Counted from the stretch's first letter, positions 28,650 to 40,114 are shown. The stretch is DNA of 64,000 nt from Theocolax elegans (GCA_026168455.1 CM047428.1:38004546-38068545), one strand, 5' to 3'. Notes: generated by a model from the sequence alone, not told the origin. Numbers and translations: made by a program.

Positions 28650-31107
28650 GGCTGTTCATGAACTTTATGGCCGTGTAAGCCAAAACGTACGTCTCACGGA
28701 TTTTATAGGTGTATTTGTCAATTCAGAATGGTTTCATCAGGGTCCTGTCTCGATTTCGTTTAGATTGATGCGCTATTTTCGGCCCAATGACTTGTTTGAT
28801 TTGCTTGCTAGCGTAGCGCAAAGTAACGACGGTTTCAAAATTGACGATACGTTGAAAATAAGTGTCAATATTGTCTCTGTACCGCAAGGTCGTGGGCGAG
28901 TTAAGCTTACAACAGAGCACGTGTACAAGATATCAATTTTAAATATTATAAATACTGACGATTTGTGTTTAGCGCGCTCTTTGGTTACTGCGCACGTGCA
29001 CGCTATACGCGGTAAAATCCGTTCCGGTATTTTACATAAAAAATGGTTAAAAATATGCAATAGTGCCGGTAAATATCAGAAAGAGCAAGCCGAGAAATTA
29101 GATAGAGCAGCTCGAGTTATTGTACCTATAACGGGGTGTGGGATCGAAGAGCTGAAACTATTTCAAGATTATTTTGCACTGTTTGACGTTGCGATTGTTG
29201 TCTACGCATTTCGAGGCTTTGCTCGGGGTGATAAGCCGCTATACAATGGTACGCAGTACGTTTATAACGTCGGTAATATTGTAAGGTATACTCTTCGTAT
29301 AATGTATTATGAAAGTAGCAGGCATTATCAACCAATTTTAATTGTAATAGGTGCGTCGGGTAGTAGAGATTACTGCATACATTGTAATAAAAAATTAACA
29401 TGTAGACAAAATCACAGGTGTCCGCATAAATGTCGAGGATGTTTGCAGGTTATCGTTATCGTATAGGTAATGTTAATGAAATTAAAATAAAATGTACTCG
29501 GTGTAGTAGAGAATTTTCCGGTCCGTCTTGTTTATCGAAGCATTTAGAGGTAGATTCTTTTGGTAAAAATCTTTCAGTTTGTGAAAGTGTGAGAATTTGT
29601 AAAATATGTTGTAAGACTGTCAGGACTAGCGATCGAGATCCACATGAATGTAATATGATATTTTGTAAGATTTGCAATAAAAAAGCGGATGTTGATCATA
29701 TATGTTATATGCGTTGCTCAACAAGTTTGTACGGTGTGTCTCGACAACGATGATATTACGAATTCTTGTAATGTATGCGGCATACGTGAATATGTATTTA
29801 ACATTGATCCGGTGAAACAGCTACTGGACCTCGCACTCACACCAAGACAAAAATTTCAAGAAGTCATCTGTATTGCACACAATGCGTAAGGTTTCGACGC
29901 ACAATTTATTTCACGACATCTAGCGGAAAGAAAAGATATACAGGAAAAGCCTTCGATAATCCTGAACGGGGGGAAGATAGTGGTTATGCGAGTGCTACAC
30001 GTAAAATTTCTGGACAGTCTCAATTATTTACATATGCCGTTAAGCGCATTACCGAAGGCGTATGGACTTGGAAATATTGAGAAGGGTACGTTCCCCGACT
30101 TATTTAATACTCCAGAAAATCAAGGTTATGTGGGTGTGATGCCACCATTATGGACGTACTCGCAAGAATCGATGAGTGCGAAACAGCGAAAAGACTTTCT
30201 CCAATGGTACAACGAGACGTGTGAGCAAAATTATATCTTTAATTTTCAAGATGAAATAATTAAGTACTGCAAGCAGGGTGTTAAGATATTGAGATTAGCA
30301 TGCCTCGCCTTTAGAAAGACATTTATGATATGTGGCGAAACGGATCCGTTCCTAGAATGTTGCACTAATGCATCATCATGCATGAGGGTGTATAGAAAAA
30401 AGTATTTAGAACAAGACACGGTCGGAATTATTACGCAAGGTGGCTACAGGTGTTCCAATAGACAATCGATGAAAACGATGCAGTGGATGTGCTGGATGGA
30501 GCAAATATTACAGTGTCAAATTCAGTTTGCAGGGCGAGCGCGAGAAAAGAGACTACCCGAGAGACCCCTTGTAGATGGTTATTGCGAATTAAGTGAGGTG
30601 GACAAAGTAGTTTTGCAATTTCACGGGTGCTATTGGCATGGCTGTCTAAGATGTTTCACGCTAAACAGAGATATTCGTCTCGTGAATGGTGAAACCATGG
30701 ACGAGAGATACGAGAGAACAGTGAGAATTTCAGAGAAAATTAGCAGCTCCGGTTATCGGCTCATCGAAATGTGGGAATGTCAATTTGATCGTGAATGCAG
30801 TCAAAATCGCATGATGGCTGACTACATCAGCGAGAAGATGAAAAATTTCCATTCGTTGCTTGACCCGAGAAACGCGTTACGACGGCCGAACAGGTAATAT
30901 CGCCAAATTGTACAACGTTCAAGAAGACGAAAAAATTAAGTATGTGGATGTTTGTCCGTTGTATCCGTATATATGCAAGTATGGATGCTATCGTGTGGGT
31001 CATCCGACGCTGTACATTGGTGAAGATGAGTGTCGTGAATTGGTGGGTGTGAGTAACGATATAAGTAACGTTGATGGACTAATAATGTGCGAGGTCTTTT
31101 ATTATTA
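28650..31107 (+). pseudogene. Polinton protein-primed DNA polymerase B, N-terminal part
   Basis: Matches the layout of Polinton family-B polymerases. The N-terminal region (28765-29466; WFHQGPVSI upstream, NTDDLCLARSLVTAH inside) is followed by a frame change into a Cys-rich zinc region (29430-29753, repeated C-X2-C pairs). A third frame follows with an exonuclease-like GFDAQFI preceded by an in-frame TAA at 29887-29889. The long frame 29980-30897 holds PKAYGLGNIEKGTFPDLFN, typical of the family. After another shift, GGRTGN-like sequence and motif A (YVDVCPLYPY, about 30940) appear. The LOA-like element cuts the gene at 31098. It would have replicated the element from a protein primer; at least three breaks abolish it. 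Confidence 0.82.
31087..31098. repeat. 12-bp target duplication of the LOA-like element (left copy)
   Basis: GTGCGAGGTCTT, repeated at 37912-37923. It lies within the polymerase reading frame. Confidence 0.92.
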
Positions 31108-31265
31108 TTAAGTTACTCAGTTGGCACCCTCCTATTTGACTAGGTTATGCCAGACACTTGGGTATTCCCTTTGCGCCCGGTTTTCCATTTCCCATCTTTA
31201 GCCCCCCGAAGTGTATAGCAATATTGCCACACCTGGGTGAGCCTTCTTATGGGTCCTTGGTTTTT

Positions 31266-32762
31266 TCAATCGGGCACCGCCCAGAGACCCTGCCAAACAG
31301 CAAGTATTCTCTGGACATTCCAACTGGGGATATCTCCTGAATCAATTAGAATTTCACCTGTGAGGCGCCGTCTTCTTGTCATGATTCTGGGGCATTCACA
31401 TAAGATGTGTAGAGGTGTTTCGTTTGCCTCCTTGCACATTCGGCATAATGGATCTGTTTCCAGTCCCATTTTATACCTATGGTATCGCAAATCTCCATGT
31501 CCAGTAAGTATGTCCATTAGCTTGCGAGCTGTCTTTCTGCTAAGTTTCCTAAGCCCTTCTTCCCAGTGTCCGCTTATTGCGTTTCCGAGTGCGGCTTTAG
31601 CTTGTCTGCATCCTGCAGTTTTTACCCAAGCCCTTTGGTGTTCCTTCATCAGCCATTCCTTTAATAATTCTATGAGGTGGCTATGTGGCATCTTCATCAT
31701 CATGCTTGGTTCCGCATGTTTTCCATTTGTACCTATCTTTGCTAGGTCATCGGCTATCTCGTTACCACGTATGCCTACATGACTTGGTATCCATGTTAGC
31801 GTTAGCCGCTTATTCAACTCTGCCAGTCTATTTAGTGTCTTATGACATTCCCAAATTAGTCTGGACTTAGTGGTGTGACCATTCAGACTCTGTAACACAT
31901 TTCTGCTGTCCGAGTAAATGTATATCTCTTCGTCTTTGCAATTCTCCTGTGCCGCTTTAGCACATTGCAGGATTGCAAATGTTTCCGCTTGGGAAATGGT
32001 ATTGTATTCCTTTAAGGAATATATCCTACCCTTCCCATTTTTTCTGCAGTATACCCCTGCTCCGACTCCCTGGATATTCTTGGACCCATCAGTATACCAG
32101 AGTTCTTTGCCCTCCGGCACCCTAACACGTCCTTGACTCCAGTCATCTTTGCTAGGCAGACTGACTCTGTATCTCTTATCGAATAGGAACTCAGTGCTGC
32201 ATCTATCAGTTCCCTCGTATAAGTTCTCTCTTAGATTTCGCGGGAGCGTACTTAGGAGTCCCCTGTCCGCCCGTCGATCTAAGAGATTTCTAACTCTTAA
32301 GTATCCTTTTATGGCTTCTGACTTAAGAGTGAGCTGAAAGGGCTCAATATTCGTTATGACCCCCATAGCTTGTACTGGCGTGGTTCTTAGAGAATTGGTG
32401 ATGCAGCGCAGGACCAATCCTCGTACCCTTTCCAGCATTTGGTTCGCAGTTTTCAAACCTGCTCGCTTCCACCAAATCACTGCCGAATACGTGAGTTTTG
32501 GTTTCAGAATTGCTGTGTAAATCCACATCATGGTTTCTGGTTTAAGACCCCAGTTCAAGTGCAGAGCTCTACGTGTTTGCCATAGTACTCTTATAACTTT
32601 ATTACACTGATTCTCAAGGTGCTCTTTCCAGTTTAACTTACTGTCAAGAATGACACCTAGATATTTAGCTTTTTCTTTTATTTCTAGCCGTTTTCCTCCA
32701 TATTCGAGGTGTTTTATGCTTGTTTTCCACTTATATTTACGTGTAAACACCATAACTTCCAT
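31266..32762 (-). pseudogene. LOA-like ORF2, RT thumb and RNase H
   Basis: Third fragment of ORF2. The RT C-terminal part (KYLGVILDSKLNWKEHL) is followed by RNase H: Asp in LWYTDGSKN, Glu in ISQAETFAIL, Asp in IYSDSRNVLQ, and HVGIRGNEIADDLAK. A Cys/His motif (LCRMCKEANETPLHILCECP) closes the protein, common in this group. It is out of frame with the preceding fragment near 32740. Confidence 0.9.
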
Positions 32763-33214
32763 TTTTCCGGGTTAACCGATAGTCCACCTCCTTGGCACCA
32801 CTTATATACCTTATTCAAGGCATTTTGCATGATGTCAAATAGTGTTTCTAAAAATGGTCCTCTAACTATTATTGCTAGATCATCTGCATATCCTACAACC
32901 TCACATCCCGTGTTGGTTAGTAGGCATAATAGTGTGTTCATTACAAGATTCCAGAGGGATGGGGAAATAACCCCCCCCCCCTGTGGGCATCCCGTGTTCA
33001 CCCAGCCAGTTACCTTGGTGTTACCCTTGGTCATTACCAGCTTTCTGTTTGATAACATGAGTTCGACCCAGTCAGCAACTGGCTGAGCTATTCCATGTCT
33101 CCTCATTGCCTCCTTGATTACTCTTTTGGAGGTATGGTTGAAAGCTCCTTCTATGTCTAAAAAGACCACTAGAGCGAAGCCTCCGTTTTCAATTTGTTCT
33201 TCAATCAGGTTCAC
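32714..33214 (-). pseudogene. LOA-like ORF2, RT palm
   Basis: Second ORF2 fragment, holding RT motif A (VFLDIEGAFNHTS) and the catalytic YADD (VVGYADDLAII). It is frameshifted from both neighbours, so the palm is not translated with the endonuclease. Confidence 0.9.
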
Positions 33215-34926
33215 TATTTTGCACAGAGCAGTCTCAGTAGAGTGTCCTGCTCTGTACGCATACTGATCCCTATGAAGTGGTCGCTCTTTAAAGGTTTATC
33301 TTTAATATGTATATCTATGAGCCTTTCCATTGTCTTCAGCATAAACGATGTAAGACTTATAGGTCGGAAGTCTTTAGGAGAAGTATAGCTCCCCTTACCT
33401 GCTTTCGGAATGAACGTCACTCTCGTTCCCTTCCAACTTTCTGGAATATGGCATAATTCCAGACTTGCCCTAATAAGTCTGGTCATTGGACGGATAATGC
33501 ACTCCCCCGCCCTTTGTAATAGTGCGGGGTAAATACCATCCAGTCCTGGTGACTTATATGGCCCAAAAGATCCGATGGCCCACCTAACTTTGTCCTCTGA
33601 GGCAATTTCGGTCCCCAGCACACTGCATGATCCGGTTTGGATCACCGCATGCTGGTTTCCCGTTCCGTAGTCGTTTGACTCATGAACTTCCATCGCCCCT
33701 TCCCCTTCTTTCGAGAAATCCGGGTAGAAGGATTCGATCAGGCGGTACAACGTTTCTTCGTCCGTCATGGTGTATTTCCCATTTGGCAGTTTAAGTGCTC
33801 CCAATATAGCTTCCGGATTTTTTGACAAGATCTTGTCCAACCGGGCTGCCTGTGAGCCTTTTTCTATGTCGCTGCAAAAGTTGGCCCATGATTCTGCTTG
33901 TGCCTTCCTAATTGCTGCTCGATAGCTGTCTCTTTTACTTGCGTAATGATTCCACTCGTCTGCTGTACCTTTTTTTTGGGCCAGCTTATAGGTTCTCCTT
34001 ACTTGTTTCTTGAGACACTCTAGGTTCTCGTTCCACCAGTAGGTTTTATCTCGCTTACCCACCAATGTGGGTCTACAGTTGTTCTCAAAAGCTGAGATAA
34101 TTCCTTTATTTAGTTTATCAGCAGCTTCTTCAAGCTCCTTCCAGTTTCTTATATGTTCTGGAAAATTTGCTAGTGAGCTGCTTATTTCTTCCTTGTAGGT
34201 TATCCAATTTGTCTTCTTCGGTTTCCTGGTCCATGTTCTAGGATTTGTACCAGGTCCCACTAACTCGAAAACAATTTTGGCATGATCAGATATTGTCGGT
34301 TCATCAGATACCCTCCACCTCTTGATCCTATTTGTAATTTCTCCAGTACATAACGTGATGTCCAATACTTCTGCTCTAAGTTTATTACAGAATGTTGGCG
34401 TTGTACCAGTGTTTAGAATATCTAGTTTGGTTGTGGCTAGATATTCTACCAGTTCCTCTCCTCTCCTATTAATGTCTGTGCTCCCCCACAGTATGTGATG
34501 TGAGTTAGCGTCACAGCCTATTAGGAGCGGTAAGTTTTTACTCTCACAGAAGGTAATTAACCTTTTAACTTCCGTGGGTGGATTTACCTCTCCATCATAT
34601 GGAAAGTACGCTGAGGCAATGACTATGTTTCCAATGCCTTCCGATTCCGTCCTCATCGCTGTCAGGTCTCTTGTACATAAATCCATCAGCGGGGTTACAT
34701 TTACTCCCTTAGTGATGATACTCGTTCTGGGCGTCTCAGCTTGCATGTCCCTGTAACAAACAAGCCCCTTTCCCCTTAAACCCTTGATTGTTCCTCTCAC
34801 CGTCCATGGTTCTTGGACCAGTGACAGGCCTGTGTGCATCTCTGCCAAATCCTTACGCAACAGTGCAGAAGAGTCTTTGCAGTGATGCAAGTTAATTTGT
34901 GAGATTTGCAGCGCCTTGAAGGTCAT
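33214..34926 (-). CDS. LOA-like ORF2, endonuclease and RT N-terminal part
   Basis: 570 residues beginning MTFKALQISQINLHHCKDSS, with AP-endonuclease landmarks (SLVQEPW, GCDANSHHILWG, SDHAKIVFE) and RT fingers (SPGLDGIYPALLQ, VTFIPKAGKG, RPISLTSFMLKTMERL). The start ATG overlaps the stop of the upstream ORF1 copy in a TAATG. The frame breaks near 33214, before the palm. Confidence 0.9.
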   Translation of the reverse strand: MTFKALQISQINLHHCKDSSALLRKDLAEMHTGLSLVQEPWTVRGTIKGLRGKGLVCYRDMQAETPRTSIITKGVNVTPLMDLCTRDLTAMRTESEGIGNIVIASAYFPYDGEVNPPTEVKRLITFCESKNLPLLIGCDANSHHILWGSTDINRRGEELVEYLATTKLDILNTGTTPTFCNKLRAEVLDITLCTGEITNRIKRWRVSDEPTISDHAKIVFELVGPGTNPRTWTRKPKKTNWITYKEEISSSLANFPEHIRNWKELEEAADKLNKGIISAFENNCRPTLVGKRDKTYWWNENLECLKKQVRRTYKLAQKKGTADEWNHYASKRDSYRAAIRKAQAESWANFCSDIEKGSQAARLDKILSKNPEAILGALKLPNGKYTMTDEETLYRLIESFYPDFSKEGEGAMEVHESNDYGTGNQHAVIQTGSCSVLGTEIASEDKVRWAIGSFGPYKSPGLDGIYPALLQRAGECIIRPMTRLIRASLELCHIPESWKGTRVTFIPKAGKGSYTSPKDFRPISLTSFMLKTMERLIDIHIKDKPLKSDHFIGISMRTEQDTLLRLLCAK

Positions 34927-35680
34927 TATTTCGAGCTTCCCGGCACTGCTGCCTCTTTATCAGACTCCGCTACCGCCGGCGCGTGTACTTTGAAAGTGAC
35001 ACGCTCCAGTGAGTAGAAGGGTCTGCAATCTAGAGCCTGAAGGGCTCTAGCTTGGGACTCCGGCATCTGCACCAGAAGAAAGTTGTCCTTCGCTGCAGCA
35101 CCGTCGGTAGCCCCCTTGTCGCATTTTACGACCCGCCATGTTGCGGTATTTAGCGTCGGATTGTACCGCATTAGCCTCTGAAGAACCAGCTCCGTGGGTT
35201 TCGTTGCTCCCGGTATCCACGCGCTGGCCTTCACCAGCCTCTGCAGCACCTCCGTTCCGCTGACTGTCAGAGCAGGACCCCGCCAAGATTTTAGTCCGGG
35301 CACGATCCCACTCAGCCAATCCGCGGACCGTTGATCATCTGCTATTATCACAAACACTCCCCCCCTGCAGAAGGACGCAACAAACTTTGGCAGCTGCTCA
35401 GGAGGAAGGACATCTGTCTCCTCCTCCAGACTATTCCTGAAGTCTTCAAACTGTCCTGTAGTAAGAAGCACCTCAGGATATTCTGCTGATGTCACGACCC
35501 TCGACAGAGGGTTCGTTCTCTGTGCTGTTGTAAGTCCCACACTACATTTCGGCTTTTCAGCACTCTGAGTGTTACTTACCTGTGCCGGCTTGTTTTTATG
35601 CCGTTTTTGTGTCCGCGGGTCCTCTGACGGCGTGTCCTTCCCTCTTTTCCCCATAAGAGGCGTTGAGGGAGGTCTCTCCG
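34122..35680 (-). repeat. LOA-like internal duplication, copy A
   Basis: Nearly identical to 35681-37238. It covers the ORF2 endonuclease start and the ORF1 C-terminal part. The junction at 35680 has a 2-base overlap (GC). Confidence 0.93.
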
Positions 35681-36365
35681 CAGCTTCTTCAAGCTCCTTC
35701 CAGTTTCTTATATGTTCTGGAAAATTTGCTAGTGAGCTGCTTATTTCTTCCTTGTAGGTTATCCAATTTGTCTTCTTCGGTTTCCTGGTCCATGTTCTAG
35801 GATTTGTACCAGGTCCCACTAACTCGAAAACAATTTTGGCATGATCAGATAGTGTCGGTTCATCAGATACCCTCCACCTCTTGATCCTATTTGTAATTTC
35901 TCCAGTACATAACGTGATGTCCAATACTTCTGCTCTAAGTTTATTACAGAATGTTGGCGTTGTACCAGTGTTTAGAATATCTAGTTTGGTTGTGGCTAGA
36001 TATTCTACCAGTTCCTCTCCTCTCCTATTGATGTCTGTGCTCCCCCACAGTATGTGATGTGAGTTAGCGTCACAGCCTATTAGGAGCGGTAAGTTTTTAC
36101 TCTCACAGAAGGTAATTAACCTTTTAACTTCCGTGGGTGGATTTACCTCTCCATCATATGGAAAGTACGCTGAGGCAATGACTATGTTTCCAATGCCTTC
36201 CGATTCCGTCCTCATCGCTGTCAGGTCTCTTGTACATAAATCCATCAGCGGGGTTACATTTACTCCCTTAGTGATGATACTCGTTCTGGGCGTCTCAGCT
36301 TGCATGTCCCTGTAACAAACAAGCCCTTTCCCCTTAAACCCTTGATTGTTCCTCTCACCGTCCAT
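34926..36365 (-). pseudogene. Chimeric ORF at duplication junction (endonuclease fused to ORF1 C-terminus)
   Basis: A 479-residue frame created by the tandem duplication. Its first half is ORF2 endonuclease lacking the true start, because a 1-base deletion near 36326 breaks copy B. Its second half is ORF1 C-terminal sequence, joined at 35680. It is unlikely to be a natural protein of the family. Confidence 0.85.
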
Positions 36366-37238
36366 GGTTCTTGGACCAGTGACAGGCCTGTGTGCATCTC
36401 TGCCAAATCCTTACGCAACAGTGCAGAAGAGTCTTTGCAGTGATGCAAGTTAATTTGTGAGATTTGCAGCGCCTTGAAGGTCATTATTTCGAGCTTCCCG
36501 GCACTGCTGCCTCTTTATCAGACTCCGCTACCGCCGGCGCGTGTACTTTGAAAGTGACACGCTCCAGTGAGTAGAAGGGTCTGCAATCTAGAGCCTGAAG
36601 GGCTCTAGCTTGGGACTCCGGCATCTGCACCAGAAGAAAGTTGTCCTTCGCTGCAGCACCGTCGGTAGCCCCCTTGTCGCATTTTACGACCCGCCATGTT
36701 GCGGTATTTAGCGTCGGATTGTACCGCATTAGCCTCTGAAGAACCAGCTCCGTGGGTTTCGTTGCTCCCGGTATCCACGCGCTGGCCTTCACCAGCCTCT
36801 GCAGCACCTCCGTTCCGCTGACTGTCAGAGCAGGACCCCGCCAAGATTTTAGTCCGGGCACGATCCCACTCAGCCAATCCGCGGACCGTTGATCATCTGC
36901 TATTATCACAAACACTCCCCCCCTGCAGAAGGACGCAACAAACTTTGGCAGCTGCTCAGGAGGAAGGACATCTGTCTCCTCCTCCAGACTATTCCTGAAG
37001 TCTTCAAACTGTCCTGTAGTAAGAAGCACCTCAGGATATTCTGCTGATGTCACGACCCTCGACAGAGGGTTCGTTCTCTGTGCTGTTGTAAGTCCCACAC
37101 TACATTTCGGCTTTTCAGCACTCTGAGTGTTACTTACCTGTGCCGGCTTGTTTTTATGCCGTTTTTGTGTCCGCGGGTCCTCTGACGGCGTGTCCTTCCC
37201 TCTTTTCCCCATAAGAGGCGTTGAGGGAGGTCTCTCCG
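35681..37238 (-). repeat. LOA-like internal duplication, copy B
   Basis: Second copy of the 1,558-bp unit. It keeps the native join to the ORF1 N-terminus at 37238. Its endonuclease start (36484) is frameshifted by a missing C relative to copy A. Confidence 0.93.
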
Positions 37239-37581
37239 CGCTTTGAGCCCGCATTTCTTGCTTTCTGAGCTTTCGCCTGCGGTTTTTCTCCGCATAGCGT
37301 CCACTCGTCCAGCTTCTTCCTTCATTGGTATCCATTGGCATTCCAGCTCCCGGTTCGGGATTGGACACCGTCAATGGCCCATCAGGATTTTTAAATTCAG
37401 TGGGTTGGTAAGCAGACATCCCACTGGGCGCCGCCTGCTCACCTACCTTTACTCCAACTACCGGTGACACCGAAGTTACCACCGGCAAATTGGTTGTGTT
37501 GAGAGTTGGGATATCTCCAGGGTTTGTTGACACTTTTGGGCTAGCATCCGAATAGCCCGTTGCTTTTACAGGGAAGGACAT
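36484..37581 (-). CDS. LOA-like ORF1 (nucleic-acid-binding protein)
   Basis: 365 residues. The N-terminal half is Pro/Ser-rich and then basic (NRRRKLRKQEM, TQKRHKNK). The C-terminal half (about 190-345) is a compact domain of the DUF4780 type often found in insect non-LTR ORF1s. The frame is intact. It ends TAATG, overlapping the next ATG by one base, which suggests coupled termination and reinitiation for ORF2. Confidence 0.85.
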   Translation of the reverse strand: MSFPVKATGYSDASPKVSTNPGDIPTLNTTNLPVVTSVSPVVGVKVGEQAAPSGMSAYQPTEFKNPDGPLTVSNPEPGAGMPMDTNEGRSWTSGRYAEKNRRRKLRKQEMRAQSAERPPSTPLMGKRGKDTPSEDPRTQKRHKNKPAQVSNTQSAEKPKCSVGLTTAQRTNPLSRVVTSAEYPEVLLTTGQFEDFRNSLEEETDVLPPEQLPKFVASFCRGGVFVIIADDQRSADWLSGIVPGLKSWRGPALTVSGTEVLQRLVKASAWIPGATKPTELVLQRLMRYNPTLNTATWRVVKCDKGATDGAAAKDNFLLVQMPESQARALQALDCRPFYSLERVTFKVHAPAVAESDKEAAVPGSSK

Positions 37582-37911
37582 ATCATGGGTTTTTTTTTAA
37601 GGGGGGTTTTTGATTTGTGTTAAGTGTTTATGTCTGTGGCTCCCTACGAGTGTCCCCCCTCGTCATTCGAACAGCCCTCGCAAAACAGGCAGCGACCCAC
37701 TTCGGTCCTACTATAGGAAAGCCCCCCACCCGAAGCAGTAGGGTCCCATCCGGTCACTATCCGGCACTACTACCCCTGGCGCGATTATACACTGACTGAT
37801 AGGGCAGCCAGGCTTTGCTAGTTAGGCCAGCCCGGGCCCCTGTACTATTCAGCGGCCTAGGAGTGTCTCAACCTAGTTTATCCTAGGGTGCCTCCATGGG
37901 TACCCCACCAC
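37582..37911 (-). other. LOA-like element 5' UTR
   Basis: GC-richer non-coding sequence from the element's 5' end to the ORF1 ATG at 37581, containing a poly-A/T tract next to the start. Confidence 0.7.
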
Positions 37912-38308
37912 GTGCGAGGTCTTACCCCCGAGAAATTTATTTCACCCTGTTTTACCGGTCAAGATGCATAACAAGCTGATATTTGCCTTGTGTCGGTCTT
38001 GCGTGGAGTCGAAAAATCAAGCGAATTGTAATCACGATGACGTAAGGGAGCGCGTCTTTACGGATACTTGGGTGGCCGACGAGTTGAAGAAAGCTGTCGA
38101 GTTTGGTTACGTGATTCGAAAAGTGTTTGAAATATGGGCGTACAAAATGACGCAGTACGACAAGGGGAAAAAGCAAGGTGGTCTATTCCACGGCTACATA
38201 GACAAGTTCTTTATCGAAAAGACTCATGCATCAGGTTATCCGGTGGAATGCGGAGATGACGAAGATGCCATGAAACATCATGTGGAAGAATTTGAGCAAC
38301 AGGAGTAA
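37912..38308 (+). pseudogene. Polinton DNA polymerase B, middle part after LOA insertion
   Basis: Starts with the second target-duplication copy and resumes the interrupted frame (PRNLFHPVLPVKMHNKLIF, WVADELKKAVEFGYVIRKV). It ends at a TAA soon after FEQQE. The motif B and motif C (DTDS-type) region normally following is absent, so the polymerase C-terminus has been deleted before the ATPase. Confidence 0.85.
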
Positions 38309-38324
38309 ATACTGACGTTTAAAT

Positions 38325-38690
38325 GTGTGGATGTGGTTGGTGATTTTGTCAGTTGCGATGATGGATGTTCGCTGGAAACATTCGTGGACGTCGATGGTTT
38401 GCGGTCCCACCTCGTGCGGTAAGACGATGTTTGTCAAGAGATTTCTCCACTACATTGACAGCATGAGTGACACACACTTTGATCGTATACTTTGGTATTA
38501 TAGTGAGTGGCAACCCACCTACACAGACTTGGGGGAAAATATCGAATTTCACGAGGGTCTACCCGAGGAGGGAAGACTACGCGGCGGATGGACGACCCAA
38601 ACTGCTGATTCTCGATAACTTGATGCGTCAATCGGCGTGTGCCGCCGTTTGCAACCTGTTCACCAGGGGTAGTCATCACAACAACAAGCC
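38325..38690 (+). pseudogene. Polinton FtsK/HerA-type packaging ATPase, truncated
   Basis: Walker A is GPTSCGKT (MVCGPTSCGKTMFVKRFL). Walker B (KLLILDNLM) is reached only after a one-frame shift near 38570. In the family this ATPase drives genome packaging into capsids. The C-terminal half, with sensor and arginine finger, is missing. The frame runs after TRGSHHNN straight into integrase sequence, marking a deletion junction near 38685. Confidence 0.85.
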
Positions 38691-39282
38691 TGACGTCAAA
38701 GCAGCGGTAGCTGAGCGATTTATTAGAACATTGAAGGGACGTATTTGGCGCTATTTTACCCACCTACATACTAGACGATACATTGATGTCTTGCAAGATG
38801 TGGTCAAGTCGTACAACGATTCGTGGCACAGTGGTATAAGAATGCCACCTTCCACGGTAAATTTGAAAATGCGGCGAAAGCTCGGGAAAATTTGGCGCGA
38901 CGCTACAGGCTAAAACGTGTACGACAGCCTAAATACCGTGTTGGTGACCTGGTACGGGTCAGTCGAGAAAAGACTGTCTTTAACAAAGCATTCGAGAGCG
39001 GCTGGACACCGGAGTTGTTTAAAATTGTACGTGTGGATAGAGCGCGATTGCCAGCTGTGTACATTTTGGAGGATCTCGCGGGTGAGCGAATTGACGGGTT
39101 CTTTTACGAGCAGCAATTGAGCAGAGTATGAAAAGAGCTGACAAATTCGGTATTAGAAATTGATGAGGTACTTCGAAGTAGGGGTAAAGGCAATAAGAGA
39201 CAATATTTTGTCTTTTGGAAGGGGTATCCCGAGAAATTTAATTCCTGGGTGTCTGGCAAGGATTTGAAGAATTTACAATGAA
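38690..39282 (+). pseudogene. Polinton chromodomain integrase, C-terminal part
   Basis: Retroviral-type integrase lacking its zinc domain and both catalytic Asp residues. The Glu region remains (KAAVAERFIRTLKGRIW). An SH3-like segment (YRVGDLVRVSREKTVF) follows, then a chromodomain (YFVFWKGYPEKFNSWV). A 1-base frame change lies near 38880, and an in-frame TGA at 39129-39131 separates the SH3-like part from the chromodomain. It would insert the element; this copy cannot. Confidence 0.88.
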
Positions 39283-40111
39283 GGAGGAATTTTACATAAC
39301 ACTGCCGAGTAGTAGTAGCAGAAGTGTATTTCCGGAGAACACGGCTACACATTTTACGACACTGTTACCGCAAAATTTTTACTTGCACGGAGAGTGGTGT
39401 GTGGGTCTATACGAAATACATATACCACTCTCTTTCCAGCATATATCATCGGAGAAGGAGGTGGAGGGGGAGGAGGATGTCATTCACGAGACGATATCAA
39501 AACGTCATCAAGTGCCGTTCAATGATGTATGATTTGAATTGGTGAAGGAGAGATTGTTACGGATTAAGCCTGGAGTATATCACGATATTGCGAGACTCTT
39601 GGAGGAAATAAACAGTATAAGTGGTGTGGAAGGCCATCTCACGTTTGAGGTTCAATGCGGCGGTTACATTCAAGTCACCTGTGGGTGTACAGAGGAGTAT
39701 GCAAATTACATTCACACATTCACTCTGTCGAAAAAACTACGTAGAATACTGGATCTGGAAAATGAAAAAGTAATCTCGTGTGTGAGCGAGAAGGAGCATC
39801 GTGTTATCGGTAATCGTCCTGCAAATCTGAGTAATGGAGTGCCAAATGTTTTGATGGTATATAGCAGTATCAGCCAGCCATATGTCACGGGTGACACAAT
39901 CTCACGAATTCCGCGAGTTGTACCGTTACATTTGCAAAATTATACGTACGATGCGACCGAGATAAGAGGTTTCGCACCAGTCATGTATCTACCACTACTC
40001 TCCTCGTCCTTCCAAACAATCGAGTTTGATATAAGAAATGAACAGGGTGAATCTGTACCATTTGACTACGGAACGTTGACCGAGATACTTTATTTCAAAC
40101 GCACAGGCTAA
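39278..40111 (+). pseudogene. Polinton minor capsid (penton-type) protein
   Basis: 277 codons with one in-frame TGA at 39530-39532. It starts MKEEFYITLPSSSSR and continues HFTTLLPQNFYLHGEWCVGL, the usual opening of Polinton minor capsid proteins (single jelly roll). The second part ends with the conserved-looking IEFDIRNEQGESVPFDYG. Length and position (after integrase, before the basic protein and major capsid) fit. Apart from the stop the frame is open. Confidence 0.75.
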
Positions 40112-40114
40112 AAG

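Larger units (their letters stand above)
31099..37911 (-). mobile_element. LOA-like non-LTR retrotransposon with internal tandem duplication
   Basis: Minus-strand element with a 12-bp target duplication and a (TAA)n-type tail at 31099-31111. The order is 5' UTR, ORF1, ORF2 with apurinic-type endonuclease, RT and RNase H. The gene order, RNase H and ORF1 C-terminal type fit LOA/I-group elements. It appears full-length but contains a duplicated segment of about 1,558 bp, and ORF2 is frameshifted at two or more places. It is younger than the Polinton it interrupts. Confidence 0.9.
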
